Below, piece after piece: positions 1 through 8,983 of a stretch of DNA of 20,977 nt. The notes under the pieces are model-generated. The model saw only the letters and a program-made list of their open reading frames with translations. It was not told where the DNA came from and searched no databases. A program made the translations under genes and the position numbers. Every line of letters starts with the position of its first letter. Position 1 is the stretch's first letter. The DNA comes from an uncultured Arthrobacter sp. (GTDB lineage: Bacteria; Actinomycetota; Actinomycetes; Actinomycetales; Micrococcaceae), in contig CALMVY010000035.1 of the NCBI GenBank assembly GCA_937873245.1, positions 1 through 20,977 on the forward strand. The letters run 5' to 3'.

Positions 1-680
1 CGATCTCGTTCGGCCGCGCCGCGGGCCAGGGTTCCGATCATGGCCAGCTGCGCCTCTGGGTAGCGTTGCTTGATGCTGGCGATCAGACGCTCGGCGTTGG
101 TTGAAATCTGCTGGTCGGTCGCGCCGCGGGAGGCGTCGTTCCCGCCGCCCTCAATGACCACGAGGGGCGGCGAACCATAGGGGAGCAGCCAGTCGCCGCG
201 CTCCAAAGCGTCTACGTAATTGCCGGTCTTGCCGTTGGACGCGACAAAGCCAGTGCCGCCGAGGCCGCAGAAGTGGACTGTGTAGCCCAGGCTGGCCAGG
301 GCTGTCCGGGGCCAGGAATAGGCGGGCTCGGACTGGGAATCGCCGATCAGCACGGCTGTCCGGGCAATGTCTTCCACCACCACCTCGTTGCGGCCATTGG
401 CGGGATTCCGGTAGACGGTGCCCGCCGGCCGGCTGCCCGGGGCGGCCGCCTGGGGAAATTCGGTGTCGCCATTCGAGCCGGCGGCCACGGGCTCGCCGGG
501 AGCGCCGGCGGGGACGGGGGCGGTTGCGCCGTAGAGACCGGTCGCGTCGGCGTCGGTGGTGCCGGTGGTGCCGGTGGTTCCGGTGGTTCGGGGGGAGGGG
601 GGCTGCCCGCAGCCGGCCACAAGGATGCCTACGGCGATCATCGGTGCGACCAAGCGGGACAGGGCCGAGGCGTTGCGCAT
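1..680 (-). CDS. SGNH/GDSL-type hydrolase lipoprotein, partial (C-terminus outside window)
   Basis: 226 codons are visible from the ATG at 680 with no stop before the window edge. The N-terminus is a lipoprotein signal peptide: basic residues, a hydrophobic stretch, then lipobox VAGC with the modified Cys at residue 24. A Thr/Gly/Pro/Ala-rich linker (about 25-95) follows, then the hydrolase domain. Block I is GDSQS (113-117, likely nucleophile Ser115), a Gly block is GLGGTG (139-144) and block III is GGGND (178-182). The Asp/His block would lie beyond the window. The SGNH family covers secreted esterases, lipases and carbohydrate deacetylases, so the substrate cannot be named; surface attachment is inferred from the lipobox. 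A GGAGA ribosome site precedes the ATG. The gene is divergent from typA. Confidence 0.85.
   Translation of the reverse strand, partial: MRNASALSRLVAPMIAVGILVAGCGQPPSPRTTGTTGTTGTTDADATGLYGATAPVPAGAPGEPVAAGSNGDTEFPQAAAPGSRPAGTVYRNPANGRNEVVVEDIARTAVLIGDSQSEPAYSWPRTALASLGYTVHFCGLGGTGFVASNGKTGNYVDALERGDWLLPYGSPPLVVIEGGGNDASRGATDQQISTNAERLIASIKQRYPEAQLAMIGTLARGAAERD
555..590. repeat. 9-bp tandem repeat coding for Thr-Thr-Gly in the lipoprotein linker
   Basis: Four head-to-tail copies of a 9-base unit (GGTGGTGCC with small changes in copies 3 and 4) lie in the stretch encoding the linker just after the lipid anchor. Each copy adds one Gly-Thr-Thr on the minus strand, so copy-number change would alter linker length in frame. 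Confidence 0.7.
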
Positions 681-949
681 TATTGTCTCCGGGCTGGCTG
701 CTGCTGTCCCAGCAATGATGGGGCATCAGGGCAGGAATATCCAGTGACTTTACTCACATCCGGAACGGCGAATCCCGGCCCCGCCCGCTCCGCCGGCCTG
801 CCGGGCGGGAGGGATTTTAGGCCGATAAATACCCTAGCGTTTAGAATGGATGAAGGTGCCCTGTGCCAAAGGGGCGTATCCGTCGTGCGTTCCGGTTGGA
901 AATGTCGCGATACAACAGCTGACTTCACCACTGAATCGAGCAATAACGC

Positions 950-2878
<1,929 letters not shown>

Positions 2879-2912
2879 TTTCCGCGTTCCGCGCTGAAGC
2901 AACGGATCCTTT

Positions 2913-3293
2913 GTGAATAGAAGAGCTGCCGGCACGGCAGGCGGTATTGCCGCCGCCGTGCCGGCAGCTCTTTTTGCTGCCCTGGCAGGCACCATGCTGC
3001 ACGGGCGGGACTTCCTGGTTGCCGGCGTCGAGGTGCCCTGGGGTGCGGCCGCGGCCCTGGTGCTGCTCGGCGCTGTCGAGCTGTGGCTCGGTGCCGCGTT
3101 CCGTTCGGTGCTTCCGACGGCGGCCTGCGGCGTCCTTTGCTACGCGCTGGCGGGCTGGTGGTCCACCCTGGAGAACGGAAAACGCCTGATCATCGGCGAC
3201 CTGGCCGGGAACCTCTGGATCTACGGCATCGCGGTGCTCACCATCGTCATGCTGGCCTGGTGCCGCCGCTACCGGGAGCCGCAACAGGCCTAG
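2913..3293 (+). CDS. Small integral membrane protein, DUF6113-like
   Basis: 126 aa from the GTG at 2913. Four hydrophobic segments are visible, roughly residues 9-30, 42-60, 63-82 and 98-117, with a basic C-terminal tail (CRRYR). Length and layout resemble the DUF6113 membrane proteins that I recall between mshB and fdxA in many actinobacteria; function is unknown. The start is uncertain: only a weak GGAT-like ribosome site precedes 2913, and the typA terminator is embedded in codons 3-21. An alternative start is the ATG at 2994, which would remove the first membrane segment. Because that segment reads as a proper transmembrane helix, the longer frame is preferred. If so, expression depends on read-through or a promoter close by. 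Confidence 0.65.
   Translation: MNRRAAGTAGGIAAAVPAALFAALAGTMLHGRDFLVAGVEVPWGAAAALVLLGAVELWLGAAFRSVLPTAACGVLCYALAGWWSTLENGKRLIIGDLAGNLWIYGIAVLTIVMLAWCRRYREPQQA
2921..2975 (+). terminator. Strong intrinsic terminator of typA, overlapping the next coding frame
   Basis: A perfect 18-bp stem pairs 2921-2938 with 2955-2972. A single bulged A (2939) and a further 5-bp stem (2940-2944 with 2950-2954) cap it with a 5-nt loop, and a run of five T (2971-2975) follows. It begins 43 nt after the typA stop. It also lies within codons 3-21 of the reading frame that opens with GTG at 2913. Confidence 0.9.
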
Positions 3294-3332
3294 GCCCGCC
3301 CACGTCCTGCCTCACGCCATACCTCACCCCGC

Positions 3333-3642
3333 TGGACATGCCCAGTCTTCGTCCCCTCCCAAGGGACATGCCCACTCTCCGCGCTCCGCCCGGCTGGACA
3401 TGCCCAATTCTTGAGGCCACGAACGGACATATCGGCACTATGTCCATCCGTTGCGCCCGCCACCGGACATGCACAGTCTTCTCTCCGCCGCCGCAGCGGA
3501 ACATGTGCATTGTTCGCATCCCGCCGGGGACATGTCCATTGCTTGCGAGCACCGGCGCTCTCCGGAGCGCGGAACATGTCCCACGGCGGCACGGCACGCC
3601 GAGCATGCGCTTATGCACATAGCGGCCCCGGGCTCTGTTCCA
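3333..3642. repeat. Left array of GGACATGTCC-type palindromes
   Basis: This is nearly the whole 378-nt gap between the membrane protein and the nuclease gene. Cores (centres) occur near 3338, 3368, 3400, 3435 (composite form), 3469, 3503, 3532 and 3576, with weaker ones near 3605 and 3615-3642. Typical forms are TGGACATGCCCA, GGGACATGTCCA and GGAACATGTCCC. Centre spacing is mostly 29-35 nt, with one gap of 44. Sequence after the core is partly shared (a TTCG or TTGCG-like stretch, then C-rich), so the true unit is a degenerate repeat of about 30 bp with a palindromic head. Confidence 0.85.
3425..3445. repeat. Composite palindrome, left array
   Basis: The arms GGACATA (3425-3431) and TATGTCC (3439-3445) pair perfectly around a 7-nt loop. 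This replaces the ordinary contiguous palindrome. Its centre is 34.5 nt from the neighbouring cores on both sides, and the right array has a counterpart with the same spacing. Confidence 0.75.
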
Positions 3643-3671
3643 CCCCCACGCTTCGGCGCCACCATGTCGGC

Positions 3672-4481
3672 ATGGTCAATATCACCGAAGTGCTTTCAAC
3701 CTACGACGGCGTCGCACGCGCCAAACACCTCGCTGCCGCGGGCGTCTCGGACTTCCAGCTCAAGTCTGCGCTGGCAAGCGGTGCAGTTTCCCGGGTGGCA
3801 CGCGGCGTTTATGCAGTCCCGGACGCCAACGTGCAGCTCACCGCCATTCGTTCTCTTCCCGCAGAACCTGCATGCGTCACAGACGCTCAGTTCAGGGGTC
3901 TGTGGGTTCTTGAGCCGCCTCCGCAGCCTCACATCGCGGTTCCTCACAGCCGACACTATCCAGGATTTGTGTGCCACCGGTCCGCCGCACCGCCGACCCT
4001 GCTGGACACCGTGGTGCAAAGCCTTCGATGCCTGCCGGAACTCCACGGCCTCGTCATTGCCGAGTCAGCTGTCGTCGTCAAAGCCGTAACCCTCGCCGAG
4101 TTGCGGGAGCGGCTGGCCGGCCGCAATGATGCCAGGGAGCGGCGGACGCTCGCCAGGATTGTCCCGCAGTCGCAGTCCATCATCGAGTGCGTGGCGCGGT
4201 ATTGGTTGCGGAAGGCCGGGTTCCATGTGGAGTCCCAGGTCAACATCCCCGGAATGGGCCATTTGGATCTTATGGTCGACGGCAGGCTCGGGATCGAGAC
4301 CGACGGGGCAGGCTTCCACATGGACCGGACCAGCTTCGAGGAGGACCGGCGCCGGTGGAACGTCACCACCCGGCTCGGCATCCCGACCCTTGTGGTCAGC
4401 TACTCGCTACTCCTGAACCGGCCGGACGAGTTCATCGCCATGGTCCGCGAGGCACTGAACCGGCTCTCCGCGGCCGCATAA
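3672..4481 (+). CDS. AbiEi-like N-terminal domain fused to DUF559 nuclease-fold domain
   Basis: 269 aa from the ATG at 3672; the frame stays open upstream through the repeat array but is not protein-like there. Residues 1-50 (VLSTYDGVARAKHLAAAGVS, then a basic RVARGVYAV) resemble the winged-helix domain of AbiEi-type antitoxins. Residues 168-250 match the DUF559/Vsr-like PD-(D/E)XK fold: Glu172 in the helix, Asp199 in GHLDLMV, then IETDG with Glu209 and Asp211. The nuclease residues look intact. No AbiEii nucleotidyltransferase toxin partner is present, so it is an orphan. No clear ribosome site precedes the start. It is bracketed by palindrome arrays, which suggests that it binds or maintains those repeats (inference). 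Alternatively it is a solitary antitoxin-like regulator or a stray repair-type nuclease. Confidence 0.8.
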   Translation: MVNITEVLSTYDGVARAKHLAAAGVSDFQLKSALASGAVSRVARGVYAVPDANVQLTAIRSLPAEPACVTDAQFRGLWVLEPPPQPHIAVPHSRHYPGFVCHRSAAPPTLLDTVVQSLRCLPELHGLVIAESAVVVKAVTLAELRERLAGRNDARERRTLARIVPQSQSIIECVARYWLRKAGFHVESQVNIPGMGHLDLMVDGRLGIETDGAGFHMDRTSFEEDRRRWNVTTRLGIPTLVVSYSLLLNRPDEFIAMVREALNRLSAAA

Positions 4482-4484
4482 CAC

Positions 4485-4700
4485 TGGACATGCCCCACTG
4501 GATCGGGGCCCGCCCGAGGAACATGTCCAAGTTTCGCGGCCCCCGCTGGACATGTCACCCGGTTCGCGGCCAGAACCAATGAACATGTCCACTCCTGACA
4601 GCGTGGAATGCACATAGGGGCGCTATGTCCACTCGCCGAGGTCAGGGGAGAGCATGTCCAGCGGAGTGCGGGACGGGCTGCTCAGGGGAGGGCATGTCCA
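4485..4700. repeat. Right array of GGACATGTCC-type palindromes
   Basis: It begins 4 nt after the nuclease stop. Core centres lie near 4490, 4523, 4552, 4585, 4620 (composite), 4654 and 4694; spacings are 33, 29, 33, 34.5, 34.5 and 40 nt. Forms include TGGACATGCCCCA, GGAACATGTCCA, TGGACATGTCAC and TGAACATGTCCA. The last two have decayed left arms (GAGCATGTCCA, GGGCATGTCCA). The post-core TTCGCGGCC stretch has the same orientation as in the left array, so the arrays are direct rather than inverted flanks. Confidence 0.85.
4610..4630. repeat. Composite palindrome, right array
   Basis: Arms ACATAG (4612-4617) and CTATGT (4623-4628) pair around 5 nt, with an outer G/C pair (4610/4630). It has the same overall length as the composite at 3425-3445, shares the TATGTCCA right arm, and its centre is also 34.5 nt from both neighbouring cores. 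Confidence 0.7.
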
Positions 4701-4945
4701 CTGGGAGTGGTCCGCGGGCCTCGCCGGGGTGGGGGTGGCGGCACGGCCTTGGCGGCCACCACAAGAAAAAGCTGGATCACGACGTCGGCCCGCCGGGTCC
4801 GCACGGTGCACTCGGTAGCAGTGCGTGCCACCAGCTCGCCCAAGGCGTCGGTCAGGCCGCCCTCTATGCGGTACCTGACCACCACCCGGGTGCCGAGGCC
4901 GGCTGCAGCCAGGAACGCTTGGGGCGGCGGCATCGAGGAACTCAC
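4682..4945 (-). pseudogene. N-terminal remnant of a GNAT acetyltransferase (SH3-like domain only)
   Basis: 87 codons from a GTG at 4945 to TGA at 4682. Residues about 15-70 (GLGTRVVVRYRIEGGLTDAL, then ELVARTATECTVRTRRADVV) read as the small beta-rich N-terminal domain found in Rv0428c-type GNAT acetyltransferases, which are normally 300 aa or more. From memory, such a gene often lies upstream of and divergent to fdxA. After a Pro/Arg-rich linker the frame runs into the palindrome array (core at 4694) and stops, so the catalytic GNAT domain is absent. I read this as a gene truncated when the array arrived. It could instead be an intact small protein, or chance similarity. Confidence 0.55.
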
Positions 4946-5111
4946 TCGTCCATAGTAGGTCCGGTAGATTCAAGAGTGCGGACCCGTGTGACGCCCGGCT
5001 AGGTTCGCGGGAACAGGCTGGGAGATAATAGGCTCAGAAGTCAGCAGCCGGCGCTCAGGCCGGGAGCAGTGATCCGGCCGTCGCCGGAACCAACGTGGAG
5101 AGGCCAGGGAC

Positions 5112-5438
5112 GTGACGTACGTAATCGCGCAGCCGTGTGTAGATGTCAAAGACAAGGCATGTATCGAAGAATGCCCCGTCGATTGCATCTATGAGGGTGA
5201 GCGTTCCCTGTACATCCACCCCGACGAGTGCGTGGACTGCGGTGCCTGCGAGCCGGTCTGCCCCGTCGAAGCCATCTATTACGAGGATGACACCCCCGAG
5301 GAATGGGCCGACTACTACAAGGCCAACGTTGAATTCTTCGACGTCCTGGGGTCCCCGGGCGGGGCCGCGAAGATCGGCAACACCCACACGGACCACCCGA
5401 TGATCGCGGCCCTCCCGCCGCAGAACCAAGAAGGCTAG
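5112..5438 (+). CDS. fdxA: 7Fe ferredoxin (3Fe-4S/4Fe-4S)
   Basis: 108 aa from a GTG start preceded by GGAGAGG (5097-5103). Cys9, Cys17, Cys21 and Cys25 with CPVDC, and Cys40, Cys43, Cys46 and Cys50 with CVDCGACEPVCP, are the ligands of one 3Fe-4S and one 4Fe-4S cluster. The acidic C-terminal tail is usual for FdxA of Mycobacterium and Streptomyces. It is a soluble cytoplasmic electron carrier; the partner enzyme is not shown here. dapC starts 12 nt after its stop, so the two are probably co-transcribed, an arrangement common in actinobacteria. A possible -10 (TAATAG, 5026-5031) lies upstream without a convincing -35. Confidence 0.95.
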   Translation: MTYVIAQPCVDVKDKACIEECPVDCIYEGERSLYIHPDECVDCGACEPVCPVEAIYYEDDTPEEWADYYKANVEFFDVLGSPGGAAKIGNTHTDHPMIAALPPQNQEG

Positions 5439-5450
5439 GGCGGGGCGTCG

Positions 5451-6599
5451 GTGACATCTGCGCTGCGCAGCTTCGGCCTCAGCCTGCCCGACTACCCGTG
5501 GGAAGCCATGGCGCCTTACGTCGCCCGGGCTGCCGAACATCCCGGGGGAGCAGCGAACCTGTCCATCGGAACCCCGGTGGACGCCACGCCAGAGGTGGTC
5601 CAGGCAGCCCTGCGCGCGGCAGCCAACGCCCCCGGGTACCCCACGGTGCACGGCACCGCCGGGCTGCGGGAAGCCATCGCCGCGTGGTTTGAACGCCGCC
5701 GCGGCGTTCCCGGCCTGGATCCGCAGGACATCATGCCCACGGTGGGCTCCAAGGAACTCGTGGCCTGGCTCCCGTTCCTGCTCGGACTCAAGGCAGGCGA
5801 CATCGTCGTCCGCCCCACGGTCGCGTACCCCACGTACGACATCGGTGCCGCGTTCGCCGGCGCGGAGCACATAGCCGCGGACGACCTGGACGAGCTCGAC
5901 GCCGCCACCCGGGCGCGGGTGCGGCTGGTCTGGGTCAACTCCCCGGCAAATCCGACGGGCAGCGTCCGTGACGCCGAATCGCTCCGCCGGATCGTCCGGC
6001 AGGCCCGGGAACTTGGCGCCGTCGTGGCCTCGGACGAGTGCTACGCCGAACTCGGCTGGGGCGAATGGGACGTCCAGCGCGGCGGCACGCCGGTGCCGAG
6101 CATCCTGGACCCGCGCGTCGCGGAGGGCACCCATGAGGGCCTCCTGGCGGTGTACTCGCTGAGCAAGCAGTCCAATCTGGCCGGCTACCGCGCCGCCTTC
6201 GTCGCCGGCGACCCCGCCATCATGGCGAACCTCGTCAACAGCCGCAAACACGCGGGCATGATCGTCCCCTACCCCGTCCAGGAAGCCATGCGGGTGGCCC
6301 TCGGCGACGACGCCCATGTCCAGGCCCAGAAAGACCTCTACCGCGGACGCCGGGAACGGATCGTGCCGGCGCTGGAGCGCTTTGGACTGACCATCCACGA
6401 ATCCCGGGCCGGACTCTACCTTTGGGCCACTGCGGGTGAAGCCACCTGGGATACGGTTGGCCGGCTCGCGGACCGCGGGATTGTCGTCGGCCCGGGCGTG
6501 TTCTATGGGGACGCCGGCAACGGATTCGTCCGCGTCGCCCTGACGGCCAGTGATGAGAGGATCGACGCCGCTGCCTCCCGGCTGGCCACAGGGCCGTAA
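5451..6599 (+). CDS. dapC: N-succinyldiaminopimelate aminotransferase
   Basis: 382 aa, GTG start 12 nt downstream of fdxA. It is a fold-type I PLP aminotransferase: NSPANPTG (163-170), SDECYAEL (194-201, Asp195 and Tyr198 contacting PLP) and YSLSKQSNLAGYR (235-247), with Lys239 as the Schiff-base lysine. An Arg near the C-terminus (FVRVAL, Arg361) would bind the substrate carboxylate. It converts N-succinyl-2-amino-6-ketopimelate to N-succinyl-LL-diaminopimelate with glutamate, a step toward lysine and peptidoglycan. The assignment over other class I aminotransferases rests on the fdxA-dapC pairing and on dapD and dapE about 4 kb away. No clear terminator follows. Confidence 0.9.
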   Translation: MTSALRSFGLSLPDYPWEAMAPYVARAAEHPGGAANLSIGTPVDATPEVVQAALRAAANAPGYPTVHGTAGLREAIAAWFERRRGVPGLDPQDIMPTVGSKELVAWLPFLLGLKAGDIVVRPTVAYPTYDIGAAFAGAEHIAADDLDELDAATRARVRLVWVNSPANPTGSVRDAESLRRIVRQARELGAVVASDECYAELGWGEWDVQRGGTPVPSILDPRVAEGTHEGLLAVYSLSKQSNLAGYRAAFVAGDPAIMANLVNSRKHAGMIVPYPVQEAMRVALGDDAHVQAQKDLYRGRRERIVPALERFGLTIHESRAGLYLWATAGEATWDTVGRLADRGIVVGPGVFYGDAGNGFVRVALTASDERIDAAASRLATGP

Positions 6600-6605
6600 C
6601 AATGC

Positions 6606-6621
6606 TGTGACGCGTACCACA
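6606..6621. promoter_or_regulatory. CRP/GlxR-like binding site upstream of citrate synthase
   Basis: TGTGA-N6-CCACA matches the CRP-family consensus TGTGA-N6-TCACA at nine of ten positions. It lies about 205 nt before the citrate synthase start, just after the dapC stop. GlxR is known to bind upstream of gltA in Corynebacterium glutamicum; its use here is inferred. Confidence 0.4.
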
Positions 6622-6826
6622 ACTGGCGCGTTTTGGGTGGTTCCGGAGGGCCTCGGATTAGTGCCACCCGGAAACTGCCGGTAGTTTTTAACTGACTATC
6701 AATGGTGGCTTTCCACAAGAAGGCAGCGCAGCCGTTGGAATCCGTGTCTAGAACAGGTTCCGTGGGCGGCTCACCAGAAGTTGGACCAGCTTTCTACAGA
6801 GGCCCCGACGCCTCAGAGGAGACTCC

Positions 6827-8110
<1,284 letters not shown>

Positions 8111-8130
8111 TTCACCAGCACCACAGCAGT

Positions 8131-8175
8131 ACGACGCCGGCCGCGCACCTTTCGAAGGTGCGCGGCCGGCGTCGT
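8131..8175 (+). terminator. Perfect 21-bp hairpin after citrate synthase
   Basis: Bases 8131-8151 pair with 8155-8175 without mismatch around a 3-nt loop (8152-8154). No long T-run follows, only TTGT. Very GC-rich stems without a U-tract are common terminators or 3'-end protectors in actinobacteria. It starts 20 nt after the gltA stop. Confidence 0.8.
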
Positions 8176-8275
8176 TGTATCTTGGGGCAGTGCCTGGGAC
8201 GGGCCATCACGGCATTTGTGCAGGTGGGAAGGCTGTTGGCCGGTGTGGCCCGCCGTCGTCGGGGCACATCCGTGC

Positions 8276-8290
8276 TAAAAAAGACTAATG
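8276..8290 (+). promoter_or_regulatory. Possible leaderless promoter of the TetR gene (weak)
   Basis: TAAAAA (8276-8281), a 6-nt gap, then the ATG at 8288, with no ribosome site. It has the same spacing as the better candidates upstream of dapE, the LOG gene and gluA, but the last base of the -10 deviates. Confidence 0.25.
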
Positions 8291-8926
8291 CCCAAATTTG
8301 TCGACGCCGCATTGCGGCGCCAGGAAGTGGTCGAAGCGGTCTTCCGGATCGTCGCAGCAGACGGCCTTGAAAGGGCCTCGCTCCGCGAAGTCGCGGACGA
8401 GGCGGAACTGGCCGTCGGATCGGTCCGGCACTACTTCGCCAGCAGTGATGAACTTTTGACCCACGCCTTCGGCGTGGTCGTGGACCGGATCGTCAGCCGG
8501 CTGACGGCTGCCGATGACCGGCTCGCGGAGGTGCAGCCCGGCACGCCGGAACACCACCAGGGCGTGTTAACCCTGCTGGGCGAGCTCCTTCCCCTGGACG
8601 ACGAACGCGCGGTCGACGCCTGCGTCTGGATGGCGTTCAAGAACGCTGCCAGGACCAGACCGTTCCTGGCCGCGGAAGCCGACCGGAGCCACCGCGCGGT
8701 TGCGGCGATCGTCGGGAGGCTCGTCATGGACTTATCGTCCGCCGCTAGCACCGACGCGGCCGTGGACCAGCAGCGGTTGGTCACGGAGGCGGAGCGCCTG
8801 CTGGCCACCCTGGACGGGCTCACCATGCACGCCCTCCTGCAGCCCGAATGGATGACCGCGCAGATGTGCGGCGACGTGTTGGAGTCCCATCTCACCGGAC
8901 TGGGCAGCTACGCCGGCAGCCATTAA
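8288..8926 (+). CDS. TetR/AcrR-family transcriptional regulator
   Basis: 212 aa. The N-terminal DNA-binding domain is typical: helices around 10-25, then the helix-turn-helix (about 28-50: RASLREVADEAELAVGSVRHYF), followed by ASSDELL. The ligand-binding C-terminal part resembles the BetI/TetR_C_6 type in length and in the VWMAF stretch, but the ligand cannot be read from sequence. No ribosome site precedes the ATG, which may be leaderless. The downstream hypothetical gene starts 57 nt after the stop in the same direction. A TTAACG-TG-CGTTAA palindrome sits across the stop codon and could be an operator for that gene. Global versus local role is unknown. Confidence 0.88.
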   Translation: MPKFVDAALRRQEVVEAVFRIVAADGLERASLREVADEAELAVGSVRHYFASSDELLTHAFGVVVDRIVSRLTAADDRLAEVQPGTPEHHQGVLTLLGELLPLDDERAVDACVWMAFKNAARTRPFLAAEADRSHRAVAAIVGRLVMDLSSAASTDAAVDQQRLVTEAERLLATLDGLTMHALLQPEWMTAQMCGDVLESHLTGLGSYAGSH

Positions 8927-8936
8927 CGTGCGTTAA
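8923..8936. promoter_or_regulatory. Palindrome TTAACG-TG-CGTTAA, candidate operator
   Basis: Perfect 6-bp inverted repeat with a 2-bp centre. It overlaps the tetR stop codon and lies 48 nt before the next start. Placement suggests control of the downstream gene, but no second copy is visible before tetR itself, as would be expected for autoregulation. Confidence 0.35.
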
Positions 8937-8983
8937 CTTGAGGAATAGACTGGAAACGTACGTCTTGCCAAGGAGGCAATTGG

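Larger units (their letters stand above)
3330..4705. mobile_element. Candidate palindrome-array/DUF559 nuclease cassette
   Basis: A single nuclease-fold gene is bracketed by two arrays of the same degenerate palindrome in the same orientation. The left edge falls about 40 nt after the membrane-protein stop. The right edge falls inside what looks like a truncated acetyltransferase gene. No transposase, integrase, terminal inverted repeats or clear target-site duplication is visible. Calling it mobile is an inference from the flanking arrays and the broken neighbour, by analogy with REP sequences and their associated transposase genes. Confidence 0.35.

Noticed and set aside
3333..3642. CRISPR array
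   Set aside because: Repeats are only 10-12 nt of conserved core, strongly degenerate and palindromic, spacing varies from 29 to 44 nt, the intervening sequence is partly shared, and no cas genes are present.
3411..3671. N-terminal extension of the nuclease gene through the left palindrome array
   Set aside because: The frame is open, but the translation follows the repeats and has no protein character; the AbiEi-like domain begins right at the ATG at 3672.
4623..4973. Other overlapping frames in the array and GNAT-remnant region (both strands)
   Set aside because: Low-complexity translations of repeats; only the 4682-4945 frame shows family-like sequence.
5055..6620. 521-codon minus-strand frame opposite fdxA-dapC
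   Set aside because: Complement of genes with intact catalytic and cluster motifs; no protein-like features of its own.
6659..6690. Weak hairpin with a T-run (CCGG-N5-CCGG, then TTTTT) as dapC terminator
   Set aside because: Only four base pairs in the stem; not convincing.
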